NCBI GenBank assembly: GCA_963565915.1
Contig: OY751494.1
Location: 2,666,001-2,730,000, forward strand
Direction: 5' to 3'
Source of the DNA: Entoloma clypeatum
Lineage: Eukaryota > Basidiomycota > Agaricomycetes > Agaricales > Entolomataceae
Length of the DNA: 64,000 nucleotides
Position numbers and translations under genes: made by a program. Shown piece by piece: positions 44,597-58,591 of the stretch. The number at the start of each line of letters is the position of its first letter. Within the stretch, counting starts at the first letter, position 1. Under the pieces are notes generated by a model. The model did not search any database. It had not been told where the DNA came from and saw nothing but the letters and a program-made list of their open reading frames with translations.

Positions 44597-47500
44597 TTAG
44601 AACCATGGATGATACGTTTCTCCCATCTTGGCGAGCTGTATAGGGTTTGTTGCACTCGAAATAAGGTTGGTCACCGTCTGTACGACAGGAATGGCCCCTA
44701 GGTTATTGTGATTGATTGCCTGAGGAATCAGGAATATCTCAAAAGCATATCCAACGATGACCGAACACAAATCCTACCTGATCTCTCTCAATCTTGCATG
44801 CCATTGTTTCAGCTCGTTTAACCACACCATCGATGTTTGCTGCAACACTTTGGCGGAAAACGTGATCGATTTGCATTGTTCGGCCTCGCATTGTCATCCA
44901 GGAGGTCACCTCATCGCGTCCAAACAAACAAAGCTGATATTCTAGATCAAACTAGGAAAATATTGAGGCAGAGGTTTGAATCGCAGGAACGAGAGTCTTT
45001 ACCTCTGGTTCTGTGAGGCAACGACCGATGGCCATTATACCTGACGTCAGAATTCCTTCCGTAAAGATAGGTCCCAAGAAGTGCTGCATGTTTGGGGTGA
45101 AGCGGAAGGGAACTACGTCACTTGTCGCGAAAACCGGAAGCTGATTTGAAACGCCTGATGATGGTCAACCCCAGTAGACGATGATAAAGTCATTACTCAC
45201 CTGGTAAAAGTTCGCTCATTGCAATTAAACCTGTAGCACGAGAGACATGGAATCGCGATGGCGTCCTGCTTGAGAGACAGAGAACAAAGGTCATGAAGCT
45301 GGATGAAGCCATTTGAAGAGCGAATTGTTTTCGCATCCTCCACAATTCACTGGGGTCGGCCATTGTGCGAACCATAAACTGACACAGTTCAGTATTGGCA
45401 ACAGAATCATCAGTGAACCTACACGAATAATAATGTCTTCTGAAACCATTTTTGCCGTAACCTCGTCGTATATGTCCTTTTTCAGTGTGACATATTCGGT
45501 TTTGGTCAGCTAATCATATAAAGGTGAGAGATGTCCTGAAAGAGCATGTGAAAGGAATCACTTGTCTCGAAGTAGGTTGTCGGAATTCACGGAGCACTTT
45601 TTTCACCTTTTCTCCCGCAAATAAGATGGGCTCCTCTTTCGAGATGCCGATTGCTTGGCAATGTAGATCATAGATGTCGCCGAGTGAAATATATGATGAA
45701 TCTATCTGTAAAAGACGCACAGACGGACTGCAAGAGATGATTGCAGGAAGGTGGAAGGAGAGGTTCCGTTTTCTGCTTTCCTTTTTACGATTTAAAGCGC
45801 TGTGACGTTTCGATTAGTGGATTTCCGCAGTCAGGCCAATGGTCTGTTTACCCATTGAATGTCCTAAGGATTTGCACAACTCTATCTTCCCGGCGATATT
45901 GACGATGAACCGGGACTTGCACAACAAAGGAAGTTTTCGAATTATCGTGACCATGCAATGTGAATCGTTTCCAGCAGGTTCCGCTTGATCGGCAATTTTC
46001 AAACTTGGGGGCGAATTTTTGAATCTTGACGAAATTCTGATTGGTGTCTTTCTCCTGTATTACAGGTCAAAGAGAATCCACCGACACATAGGAGACAAAC
46101 CTCTGTATATTGTCCGGGGATTTCGATTTCATCCACTTTTCCATAGTGGAATTCGGTTAGGTAGTGACTCAAAACCGCAAGAGGTTGCAAGCGAGGTCGA
46201 GAATCCAAAAGCATTTCATACTTGTCTCGCCACTGCTGAAGTTTTTGTATATATTCATAGTGTGTTGGCTTGCTTGTCAGGAAGTCTTCGTGATACTCAT
46301 TCTAGTATCAAAGCTCAAAGAGATTGCAGAGGCAAAGCATGACAAACTTACTTTCACTTGCTCGGGCATGTTGTATTCCATACGAGTCAGAGTTTGGATG
46401 GTCTGACTCGCCATGAGACCGTCATCGTCGAGAGAGTTCATCCGCACTACGTAGGTCTGAAAATATTTAGAATCTATGCCAAGAAGAGGCGAAAAGCGAT
46501 GTACCTGAACTGCATCTTGGAGTAGCATACAAACATTTCGATAGATGTCTTCCTCAGGTGTGAGCTTGAATTTGTGTTGGATTTGGTCAATCATTGTTTC
46601 CAAGCTAAGAATAAGGAGAGGCCAAGTCGTTTTCAAGACTTGCAAAACTTCATCCACATACTCCCAAGGCTGTCGAGGGGTAGGTACATCTGATACAGAA
46701 GGGTGGAGAGGTTGAGGGGTTACTAGGGAGGGGCCCATAGGTCGTTCCGGATGACTTGAGTCCGAGGTAGGTGCATGTGCTGTAGGTATAATGGGCTGCG
46801 TATTGTTTATATCACCATTCGTGTCAGACACTTCCCGGTGCTGCGCTTCAGCCGTGTGATTCAGGTTCGCAGCTCGAACTGCTGCTGCCTTCTCTGCTGC
46901 TTTCCGAATCATCTGCATCTCCTCGCGTGTCGTGCGTAAGTGGTAGAAAAGAGCCTTAACAAGAATCAATACTTTTGCGAGCGACGTTTGAAGAAAAATG
47001 AGGGTACCTGAGGGTAAAGCTTGGCCAGGTTTAGGAGCACATAACGAGCTTGCTTGACTTCACGATGTGAGAGTGAAATGCAAAGCTGTGGGATAAGACT
47101 AATCCAGTACCAGAATGCAGCTTCTCCCTTATAAGTGTCGAATGCACGAGAGACCGAGAGGGTAGCATCGTCGAGGCTCAGCAACCATAGGACACGCGTG
47201 ATCAATGGACGACTCTTTCCATTTTTGTATTGGCCGGCAGCCTGCAAGTAACAGCTGACGGCGTTCCCAGCAAACGATAGGTCGTTTGGTGTCTCCTTAA
47301 ACATCCGATCATTGAAACGCCCCCACTCCACCCATGCTTTTGCTTGAGTCATGTCTAGTTGTACAGCTTGCCCAAATGCGTGATTTGCCTCATCATTGCG
47401 GCCGAAACGTGCATGGAACATGCCCTTCAGAGTGTGAAATTCGGCTTTCTGAGATGCTGAGAAGAACATAAGATTTGTATTGTTGATCACTTCCAATCCA

Positions 47501-50500
47501 GCATGAAGGTCGTTCGGCTTCTGATAATGACATCTAGCTTGTTCGCGAAGCTTAAGGAACGCCTCCGAGATTTCAATGTTTGGCAGAGTATAGATTTTCG
47601 TCAAGGAGGTAAAGCAAACATCAAGCAAGTCGTGTTTGCGAGCGACATGAGCGAACCGATTGATGATCCATGCTGTTTCGTGGTAGCCTCGATATCCGAA
47701 GGTATTCGTGTTCCCGGACGCGGCTCCAGTTGCCTGATTGGGTCCCGAAATGAGAGGTATATATGCGTTATTGATGCAGTGGAAGACATTCTGCCGCCAC
47801 GCGACGAGGTCGCTCCAGATACTGATATCGTCGTGAAGGTTTGGCAGGCGCTCTCGCCATGCTTGCAGTACCATCTTTAATTCAGAAGATTTTTTCTCGA
47901 GATTTTGCGCGTTTGTTTGCGAGAGAGAACCAAAGATTTGGACCGCTTCCTGTAATTCAACAAACTGTTGAAAGTGCTGGAGTAGAGGTACGTGGGCAGC
48001 TGAAAGGTGTGATGGTAAACCAGCCCATTTCCTCAGAGAAAGTTGCATAGCATCTTCAAGAATTTTTGTGAATTCGACGTTCTTGTCAAGTGCAGCCGGC
48101 ACTTTGAGCAACGCAATAAATGCTTCGTATATCCTCCGTCGCGGTGTTCCAACTTCTGATAGCTGACCAATTTGTTCCTCGAGAGCTTCTCGTTTATCTG
48201 CCCAGTCGGCAGTCCTCCACGCACTTTCCAGCATCAATTCATGGTTTCCCTCGCTTCTCGCCAAGTCATAAAGAAGGTCCCAATGCTGGAGCTTCTCAGC
48301 GGCAAGAATCCAGTGGTCTTCCCAGAGGCAGTATTCCGCCTCCGAAAAAGGGATGGAACCTATCCGTGCTTTGCTCTGAGCTGTTTCGTATGCAATCACT
48401 GCCTGATCCCACATCCCGTTTTGTTCAAATGCAACGGCACTGTTAGTTTCTTGGTGCAAGCATCGTCTTCGCCACAAACCATAGAACATGTCATCCTCGG
48501 CTAACTCGGCATATACATCGGCAAGCGAGTCGTAAATATAATCGCGCATCGTGGGCTCATCATCCTTTACTTGATCAAAGGATGCCCCGAGGATTTCCAA
48601 TGATACATGCCAAGCACCGAATGTCTTCGCGAGGAACTTGACGAGATGTGGAGGCAGAATCATCGGAGGGGAACACAAACCTATACCAGCCAGAAGAGTC
48701 TGAATGATGTTTGGCCGTAAGTAGGCTTGCTTTATATGATAGTCTTTGCTGAGGAGATTGATCATATGATGTGTGATATCGGCTTGCTCTCTTCGTGAGA
48801 GACAAGACCACACCGCAGGGAACAAAGAAACCCAGGTATCATGGGCGATTTGAGGATCCAGGAAGAGCAAATGTTGCATGGGCTTGACAATTGTCTGGGT
48901 CTTCGGACGAGAGATCGAGGGAGAAGCCATGAAATTTGGTCTATGATTTTGCGATATTACTTCTGTGTCCGCAGCACCCAAGATAAGATGTAGAGCGAGA
49001 TAGATCCAGTTGTGGTCTGCCAAAGCGTCCCAATTTTGTACCCCAAGAATATAAGTCAAGCGGCTCAACGGAGATCGTGGAACGCTGACATCGAGAAGGT
49101 CCAGGAAATGTTCTCGGAGCGCTGGATCCTTGGCACGACACCCCACCAAGAACGAATGCTCCAGCCGAGTTGTCAGATCACTTCGTCGCAATGACGGTTC
49201 TGTATAGATCTCGTAGATCAGTTCCAGATATGCATGAAAGAGGCCTTCGGCTCGGGTTTCGAAAACGATCATCTTTTGTAGAAGACTGGCCTTTTCCTTC
49301 ATAGTGGGATAGGCTTCGGAATGTTTCGGCAATGCCCATGCACGAGCCAGATCCAAAATATAGCGGCAAAGAGGTACACTTTTTGATTTTTCAACGAGGG
49401 CTACGAGGGTACTGAGGAACCATCGGCGTTGCTCTCCTAGAAAAGCTACTGAAATCTGGCAGATTTCTAGAATGGCTTTCAAGAGTCGAACATTGTTTTC
49501 GAACCCAGGGGATGATGGAGTGGCTTGTATGTGCTCCTTGGTCAGTTTGCTAAGCAGCTTCACTAAGTGTTGACCGAATGGTTCAATGCGCTCTGGTACA
49601 ACCTTCACGATAGAGTTCAGCATCAGAAGTGTCCCTCGTAAAGCCGTCGAATTTCGCAAGCCGTCTCCAACTGTGGAATACACGAAATTGTGGAAATCCG
49701 ATAAGTCATTCTGTTGTTCTTCGTCTTCCTTTGGCAAGGGGTACAACCTTATCAAGTGCTCGAAAATGGGATGTAATGTGTCATGCAACCCATGATCATC
49801 AGTTACCACGCCTTTGCGGACGAGCTTTTGGAGGATATCGGCATTGGCATGATACCAAGCATCATTCTGTTCCGCTGTGACGACCTGAAGAACTTTTGCG
49901 GCGGACAATGCTTGAGTGAGTGCCTGCTCGCCAACAAGTTCATTCTAAGTACAGGTGAATAACATTTCGTTCACGACCAAGGACAGCTTACCTGTTCAAG
50001 CGCTCGGGAAAAGAACCGTAGTCCAACGGTCACGTCTGTCCACCCATTTGGGCTGACCAGCGTCTGCAGCAAGGTGAGGGCACGAGGCACGAGGGTGCTT
50101 TTGGTCACTGCATCATGTGGCATTGTTGCCAGTCTTACGAGGTAGCTAACCATGTTTTCTCGGAAGCCCAAGGGAGTCAACCAAATCCCAGCCCCGCTAT
50201 TATCAGTTGTTGATGTTGCAGATGTGCGAACAACCTGATTTGCCTGCTCCTCCCAATTGAAAATGACTTGCAAGAGTTCCATGGATAACAACCGTGAGTC
50301 GGGAGTTGATGTTGATGACATACCAAGTTTGTTGAGTGAATTGGCCATGTGAGGTACAAAAAGGGATCGAACGGGGTAAAATAGCTGTGGTTGTTTCACA
50401 ATGAGTTGGTAGATAGATATGTGTTGGGCCAAGCCTTCTTCAGCCAGTAGTCGACGAGTAGTCTTGGCCCATTGCGGATGACCCAATTCGCCAGGCTCGG

Positions 50501-53500
50501 TACGAGGAAGTGATGGTGCTAATGTTGCGAGGGCTTCCTGGCGAATTGATGCCCGACCTTCGGAGTGGGGTGAGCGTAACAGGCCAGTCCAAGCACGGAG
50601 AATGAACTTTTGAGGGGTTTCAAATGCTGCGAAGAAGTGCGCAGCAAGGAGATAGGCAGTTTGTTTGACGATGATGTCGTCAGCTGATGTGATGTAGAAC
50701 CAAACACACTTGATGATGTCCTTCCTAACATCCTCGAGCAATTCTGAGTAACGCTGAACCATTACTGTTGTAAAATGCAGGACTTCGATCTTGAAAACGT
50801 CATCGGTCTCGGAGACGATGTCAGCTTCTGTTACCTGACGCCATATGATGCGGTGAACTTGGTTAACAAAATCGCTGTCGAGAAGTTGATCATAACATTC
50901 TGAGTGATTGGCCTGAACGAGTAGGATCGGGGTGACAACATAACGAATTAGGTATGACTTGTGAGACCATGAATATGAGGGGTCGCGGAACCACGTCAAA
51001 AACCGCATGAGGATGTTGCGCCTGAAAAAGATGTCCTCATTCATGGCCACATGCTGGTATAAGAACTGCGTCGTAGAAACAAGACTCATGCCCAGGTTCC
51101 GCGTGAAGATAGAGGTGATCTCAAAAATCAAGTCAATCCGTGGAGATTGCTTTAATGCTTCCGTGAATATATCGAGCATGATGGTATGGCGTTGGATCAC
51201 TTCTGGTATAACAACAGCACTTTGTTCGGGCTGAGGAACTTCAGCATGCCATACTTCCAAAACAGCATCGATGGCAAACCCATTTTCTGCGATCCACGAA
51301 GGTAAATGCCTCGCCATGTCCCTGATCAGAAGCAGTGCGGGGAGTGTAGTGGCAGCATCTGTGCCTCGGAGGAGTTGAGCGACGATGTGAGAAGTTCGTG
51401 ACCCTAGTTCACGCATCAAATTTGGGGCAAGGTTTGCTTCCAGTATGTTTCGCAAGGTCCTCAAGTGGCGAGGGAATTGGATATGTCGCAAGAAGAGGTC
51501 GATGCCCTCAATGGGGTATCGGTCGAGGTATTTTGCGAGCGGCACAGAGAAAGGATTATTTGTAGAGAAATTCATTTGGGCTTCCGTCTGAACGATTGCA
51601 TCCACGAGATTCTCGAGGAAGATGTTGGCGGCAGACGGAAGGAGATGGAAGATGTTCGCTAACCGTACAAGCTTCATGATACCTTCGTGGGTGGAAAGGG
51701 GTGATCGAGACGAGTCGATGAGCATCTGGGGATCAGCCACAACACGAAAGTGGTCAAGGAGTTTGTGACCTATTTCAACCTTGAAGTAGTTTGTCAAGAG
51801 TTCCAAAAGGCGTGCGAGTCCTTCCAAACCAGGTACAGATAGTCGTTTGGGATCAGCAAGGTTCATCAATATTGGACGTAACCCGGTTTGAAGCAGTTCC
51901 TTTGGGAGCCGACTTTGGTGCGTTAAAACCATTCTTAGGCCTTCATGAGCGACGTCTTTGACCTCTGGAGACGGTGAATAAAGAGATTTGAAATACATGC
52001 TCGTGACTCTGTTCGGGATATCAGAGAAGCAACATTAAGCAACAACTTTGTATACCTTTGTCGAGTTTGGTGCTGCCGTTGGAAAAAATCCGTTAAAGGC
52101 ATCGAAGCAGTGAGAAGCTTGATGCAGGCAACACGCAATTGAATAACCTCAAGAGAACCCTGACGAGCTGTCACCCGACCAAGTAAGGCAGAATCTTCAG
52201 CATCAGCCAAAGCCAACGTTTCATGGAGCAATCGGAGAAGCTCGTCATTAAGCTCGACAAGCGGGGGGTCCAGGCTAACACAATAACGAACAGCTTCGAT
52301 GATACCGATTTGCTTCAAGAATGGAAGAGCCCTGAGAGGTTTTGTGTAAATTCCTGCAAGCATACGGTCACGATGCGGTAGCAGAAGTTCGTTTGCTGGG
52401 CATCCACTCATAGAGACCAGGAGTTTAATTGAAGTCTGAGCCGCCTGGCGCACAACGGCATTCGAGCTTTGAAGTTCCGGAAAGAATACGCCGACAATTG
52501 AGAACAATTTTTCGCGCGACGATTCGGCAGCGAAATGCAAGTCACGATGACTGACGCGCAGCACGCCAAGGAGTACATCGGTCACCTCGTTTGCATCTCG
52601 GGGAAGATCACGAGGGAGGTCTTTGAGAATATGGAGGAGAGTTCGCACAAGGTCGATAGTACGGTCGGCAACCCATTTGATGCCTAAATCAGGAGTGCGT
52701 GTCATGATTTTGAAACCACTTGCACCTGCACTCTTGCGTGTCCAGGGATCCTCTAGACACAAGGCAGTGAAACGATTTGCCACCTGATGTAGGATGCCAA
52801 TGATGGTTGGCAAAGCAGTGCTGTTTACATTGCTCAAAGACATGAGGTCGTCAAGGATGAGTGCGACCACCGCCTGAGCCTTATTAGCTTGTAGACTTTG
52901 TTCGCGGGAAAGAGCATACGGGAGAGCATCGAGAAAACACGAAAGGAGAGTGCTAAGAGGTTGTCGGCCGCCAGGCCCGCGAGACTGGCCACGGCGGACC
53001 TCGAAGTCAAATACAGTGTGAGCAAGCTTTAAGATATATGCTTCTGCTTGCACTTGAATGTCAGGGAGGTGGATACTATCAAAGACACCCTCGAGAGTTT
53101 TGGCAAAGGTCTCTTCGATATTGCGTCCCTGTATTCCCTTTCGAGATAGTTAGCACCTTTATCATTTTGAAAACTGACACAATCCCTACTTCGTGGAGGA
53201 GAACAGATGTACAATTCTCCAAAAATGTATAAGAATGCGCACGATCGATTGTGGAGCCTTTCATCAGTGTCCGGCATGCCAAGGAAGACATGGGACCAAC
53301 TTCTATCCGTTGGACCGAGCCTCCAAAGGATATTGACATCTTGGCTAGATCAGAATGGTGGCGGTACTGTAGAGCAGGTTCTCTCGTCAATAGTCGTCGG
53401 TTGCGTCCGCCTAGTTTGCCCAAAATTCTGATGGTTGTATGAGCAGCATGATGATTTGCTGGAAGCGGTTTGAGATGACTATGGAGCGCCTCCATTAGGT

Positions 53501-56125
53501 CGCGCAGGACCATGCTGAGCGTGGGGTCCAAGAAGTCTGGAGTCAGGTTATCGATGCATAATTCCAACGTGCGCAGGCCCTGTGACACTAGCTCAGGACC
53601 ACCTCGTAGTGCGAGAGCTAAAGGTTGCATGAGATAAGTCAAATGCGGCAGTAGATGTGTTAAACGTAAAGGAACAGTAAGACAGAGCTCTACAATCATA
53701 TCCCTGGTATGTCCCTCAGATGCCTGGAGTTGTCGGTTTAAGCTCTCCAGCATATCAGGCAGGAGCGGAAGAACAGCACTGTAGAGCAACTCGAACCGGC
53801 CACCACCCCCTCCAATTGCACGGAAGAGAGCACGAAGCAGATGGAAATAATTCGTGGGCTTCGTAGCCTTGGCAGCAAGGGGGAAGCAGTCCATTAGCAA
53901 TTTAGCCAGATGGGTCTTTAAGATTGGTTCATTGGAGGCTGGGAATGCAGTAACAGCCCCAAATGCCATCTTGAATAGTCTGATGGTCGCAGCTGCAGTC
54001 ATGTCGTCATACTCGCCGAGGAGGTGGAGTCGATCCACAAGGAAATTGAGCACAATAGCTAGAAGTGTCGGCGAAGTGGGCTCTCGTGTAAAGAGAAACT
54101 GGCAGACATTGAGAAGCATCATTCGCTTCGAAGCATTTTCAAAGAAAAAATCCATCTTGTGTGTCCAAACTTCTTGGAAGACATGAAGATTGATTTCCAA
54201 TAAAGCAGATCCGAACCATTCCAAGGCATCGTTCAACTCCGCAGCACGAGGATCAGGATCGAACAGGGAGATGCAACGGACACATCCCTCGAAAAGTCGG
54301 AAGTACAATTCCCCATCAAGGACGGGCGCATCACATTTGCGGAGGGCACTTAGGCAGACACGAAACCCGTGAAGAAGGGAACGGAACATAGTACGAGATT
54401 CTAAGAAGCTTCAAGTTTAACGGGTATTGTGCATAGATGTTCTGACGATAAGAAGTACCTTGGATGATGTCTTCTGGCTTCTCAAGAGCATACATAGCAC
54501 CCCCGACTGGTCGTGCACTTTCAATAAACGTAGCATCCAGGATGACAACTGAGGGATCCTCCTTTAACTTGGCGACGCGTCGTGTGACCTGGTCATAAAT
54601 CAGAGCGAGCGCCTCCATTCTTTCCAGGCACGTTTCGAACATGGCACCCAGAAGCCGGGCTGCCCCTTGTGATGTTTCCTTTGCCAGGATGGGTTCAGTG
54701 AGGCCGAACATCATTTTAGCTGACATTGTATGCAGGCTGTTACCCAACGCAGGGTTATGGATAATGCGGGAGTAAACATGAACGACGCGAGCTACTTGGG
54801 CCATGCTGAGTTCATTCCGAATGTGATGTACGAGGTCGGCAACAGCACTATAAACGACAGCCCTGTCAAAGCGATGATTGTTAGAGAGTAAAAAACAGGA
54901 GGGAGTATGACAAACCGGAGCATTTCTTTGCTACCAACCCGAGTACCGAGGAGGACATTTTCATCGAACAACTTGTCGAGGAACGGGAAGAGGGCCTTTC
55001 GAGCAGACATACCCATAAGATGCCGGAAGACGACCATCAATTCCTGAATGCAAGCGGATGGTTAGTGGTTATACTTGGCCTGCGCGATGTATCCAACCTT
55101 CCGTATAGCTATACCGTCTGCAGGGCAGTCTTGAAGCATACGTAATGCGATGATGATGAGACGTTCACCATACGTTTCATCCGTGTCCCCGCAGTATCGC
55201 ATAACATACGCCAGATATGAGAGGATCTATCGAAGGTGAGATTTTTTTGTGAGCAAGGGATACGAGTGGTACCTTGATCTGCGCATGGATGAAGTCACCA
55301 TAAGCAGGGGAATTTTTGATGGTGGACGCCATTCCAGCCCAGATACCACCCATGGCTTCATAATCGTCCCGAGCCTTTTTTTGGGCTGATGACTCCAACG
55401 CCAAAGCTTCGAATGCAGGTGCCATAGTAGACTGCATGGGTGCCAAGATAGTCGGCCGATTGACTTGAAACATTATTACCATGACCATACTCATTTCCCC
55501 GACTACTTTACAGCTCTGGAGGCTCAGCAGGACAGTGCTGGGATCAAGCACGGCAGAATCCTCGGACAGAGCTCGGATGACGAATTCTTGCATGTGGCGT
55601 AGACCCTCTTGAAAGATAGCTACAAACTCATTCAAGCATTCTTCCGTGAGGTTTCGGTAACCGCGGACAAGGTCTAAGAGGGTCTTGCAAGCAAGAGTAC
55701 CATTCTCCTCGTTGTCGTGACGGAGGATATGAAGCATGCAATTGAATATGTCGTTAAAATGAGGTCGAATGGTTTCGCTGATTGGTAGGCGGTTGATGAT
55801 TTCGAGTAGCGCGCGACGGAACTGATATTCCAAAGACTCTTTCTGTTGCGCGACATTTCCTGAGGAGATGATGTCCAAGAGGGCGGGAACAAGATAGGGA
55901 AGTGCTCGGACGGACTCGGCGTCTCGAACGGTGTCGAGCATCTCACGTATTTCGACTGCAACGACATGCTTCGTCTTGAGGTCTGGACCAGACAATTGAA
56001 AGATTGACACTGAGAACCGACTTGAACATACCGATGTTTGGGTCTGCGATCTTTGCGGCACGTATCTCGAGATCTGAGCTGCTTGTGACGTGAGGACTGG
56101 CGTCCATGGATGCAGGTGCCGCCAT
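44597..56125 (-). CDS. tra1: TRA1/TRRAP, giant pseudokinase of SAGA and NuA4
   Basis: An 11.5-kb gene of more than a dozen exons, with large ones at 56061-55177, 54389-53079, 53053-51935, 51998-49971 and 49908-46966. It starts MAAPASMDASPHVTSSSDLEIR at 56125 and ends NLISSATNPIQLAKMGETYHPWF at 44597, a FATC-type terminus. The N-terminal two thirds are HEAT repeats, the FAT region covers about 46.3-49.9 kb, and the PI3K-like domain about 44.7-45.9 kb. The PI3K-like domain lacks the catalytic loop and DFG residues of active PIKKs (SRATGLIAMSELLP stands at the loop), as in all Tra1/TRRAP. Tra1 binds activators and recruits SAGA and NuA4 to promoters. It is divergent from the verprolin gene, 126 bp between starts. 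Confidence 0.95.
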
Positions 56126-56251
56126 GGAACGCGTCAACAGAGAAATACAGGACTTCCTATTTTGGTCAAACTGGCAGATGAGGTAATGTTCAGTTGTGTT
56201 TGGCACACCTTTGTGTGCAAAGGCGCGACGTAAGCAAAAGATCGCAACGCC

Positions 56252-57485
56252 ATGTCGAGCGAATTGTTGCAACAAATCCAGGCAGGAAAGAAACTCAAGA
56301 AAGCGGAAACCAATGATCGAAGTGGTCCAGTAATTGAGGCCTCAAAGGGAGGTGGAGGAGGAGGAGGAGGAGGAGGTGGAGGTGGTGGTGGTGGTGGTGG
56401 TGGTGGTGGTCCGCAGTTTGGTGGGCTTTTTGCAGGAGGAATACCGAAACTAAAGCCTGCTGGGCAGAGCAATCTTGGTGAGATCCAGTTTGATGTTTCC
56501 TTTCTTCCGACCAACGTCCTCCAGCCAAGCCTCCGATTAACTTTGCGAAGCCACCCTCGATCCCGAGACGAGACCCACCGGCAGCTGCTCCTCCGTCCGC
56601 CCCTGCACCTCCCGCGCGACCGGCCCCAACACTCCCAGGCCGCCCACCCCCCACCGTGCCGACCAATACTGTTTCTCGTCGTGCTCCAGCACCAGTACGA
56701 ACGGCGAGTCCGCCCACCCCGCCGACTCGGCCCGCCCCCGCCTTTCCTTCTCGCCCCACGCCTACTCCGCCTTCTCGTCCCTCGCCCGTCGCACCCTCTC
56801 GCCCGTCGCCTTCCCCGTCATCTCAGCCTGCTCCAGCCATACCAGCCCGCCTTGCCCCTGCCATACCCTCCCGGCCACCACCCCTCACCAATCCCTCCCC
56901 CTCAGCGACCAAAACTCCAGCGACCATTCCCCCTCGCATCCAATCTACTTCATCTTCCGCTCGGCCTCCTCCCTCCACTCCAGGAAGGTTACCCCCACCT
57001 CCGCCCCCACGACCATCGAGTGCAGGCCCCTCTTCATCCGCCCCAGCCCTAGCACCGCCTACCTGTCCTGCACGAAAACCACCAACTTCCGCGATCCCCC
57101 CGCCTTCTCCTCGTGTCCGTGCTGTCTCAGAGGCAAACTTTTCTGTTCGCCGTGCACCTCCCCCTCCTCAGCCGCTCAACCGTTCTAGTTTATCGCCTCC
57201 TAATATACCTTCGAATAAGAGTACCCTCTCTCGTCCGAGCCGAACAATATTATCCATCACCAATGGAACCACATTGCGCCGCCAAAGTAAGACTAGTTTT
57301 TCACGATGACGGGTTCCGTTCTGATCCATGCAATGTCCCTTGCAGTACCCTCCCCACCACCGCATGCTGGACAACACACCTTTCCCGTTTCAGACTTTCC
57401 CCCTCCTCGGAAGTTTGAAACAATTGTGAAGAAATATGCTAGCGGCAGGGCACGGGGCAGTGACTTTGATATTGGTTTACTTTGA
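56252..57485 (+). CDS. Verprolin/WIP-family actin regulator
   Basis: The first exon encodes MSSELLQQIQAGKKLKKAETNDRSGP, a WH2 actin-monomer-binding motif (LLxxIxxGxxLKK). A run of about 22 glycines encoded by GGA/GGT triplets (56348-56410) and PQFGGLFAGGIPKLK follow. The second exon is a long Pro/Ser-rich region with PPxRPxP-type SH3 and profilin sites (RLPPPPPPRPSS). The last exon ends DFPPPRKFETIVKKYASGRARGSDFDIGL, similar to the WASP-binding tail of WIP/verprolin. The family stabilises WASP/Las17 and drives Arp2/3 actin assembly at endocytic sites. The plus-strand frame was chosen over overlapping ones because it gives the WH2 motif and the tail. Confidence 0.85.
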
Positions 57486-58591
57486 TATACGTAGGGAGAA
57501 TCTCGGTGACTTATCATTCTCTTATGTCAAGAGGTGTCAGATCGTTGAATTTTGTCCGTAGATCTCGCTTAGCCAGTGACAGGACGGAACTTTCTGATCT
57601 CCGGCAGGTGAGCGGCAGGAGCATTCTCGTGTTTCTTGCATGTTCCGACACCAAAGTCGACGGGTTGCGTTTGTCGTCTAATTTTGGGCTCGGGCAACAA
57701 AATTAAGGTCAGGACTCAGAATTATGCCGATGGTTCACGAACTTGCCGCATCGTCGGCACTCAACTTGAGGGTTGCCATTTTCCTGGATTATTTTCGTGA
57801 TTGTTAGGTGAATTATGAACAGAATATGTTGGCCCAGTATATACAGGGTTATTGGGCAAGGGAAAATGTTGACAAAAATGTTTTAGTAAATTGATGATGT
57901 ACAGTGATCTCACCTTCCTTGACTCACCACTTTGAAATGCCTGAATATCTGCACGACTCGATAATCCAAGTAGGTAGATAGATAGTCGGTAATAGATGTG
58001 TGTACAAAAGTCCGATCATAGAAATTACACGTGGCCGAAAAGCCTATCCAACTTTTGTCCTCTCACACGTCAACCACCTGTCGCGTCGCGTCTCGACATG
58101 CCCAAACGCTGAGCATGTGTCATTACACATCTACAAAGAGAGAATTTGGAAATTGGAAGGGCCCAAATCTATGTCCTTGGGTTGAACTGTGGAATGTATG
58201 TATCTAGTATGGCAAACGATTTACGGTGGATGAGTGTTCAGTCACAGAAGTTCTTCCTTGACGCAGTGTGACAACCACAATGATCAGTGATCTCAAGAGG
58301 TGTAAGATCTGCTGATCCCGGCCGTATACCTATGTCATGGTGGGGGGGACATCTCCTAATATGGTATTTGCATGGTTTGTTTGGTCTGTTGGGATCACTG
58401 AGCAGCATGAGATGCAAGTGGGAATCTCTCTCCCGTTCAACACATCTTCATGTCGCCCGCAATATCTCCCTTCCACCATGTCAAGAATCATTGCAGTGTA
58501 CCACTCCTTTGTGCATCTCTCACCACAATTTGTCATTCAATAAAGAGAACCAACCTAATCAAGATCCCAGTAATTCACTGGCATCCACTTG
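57486..58591. other. Intergenic, no gene recognised
   Basis: About 1.1 kb separating the gene block from the right-hand repeat block. Short open frames lack any recognisable motif. An AAGAGGTGT(C/A)AGATC word occurs twice (near 57530 and 58295). Confidence 0.5.

Noticed and set aside
56295..57309. Alternative open frames in the verprolin region, including minus-strand His/Gly-rich and plus-strand Arg/Pro-rich ones
   Set aside because: Low-complexity GC-rich sequence opens several frames; only the chosen spliced frame gives WH2 and the WIP-like tail.
57482..58591. Small open frames right of the verprolin gene
   Set aside because: Short, no motifs, no convincing splice partners.
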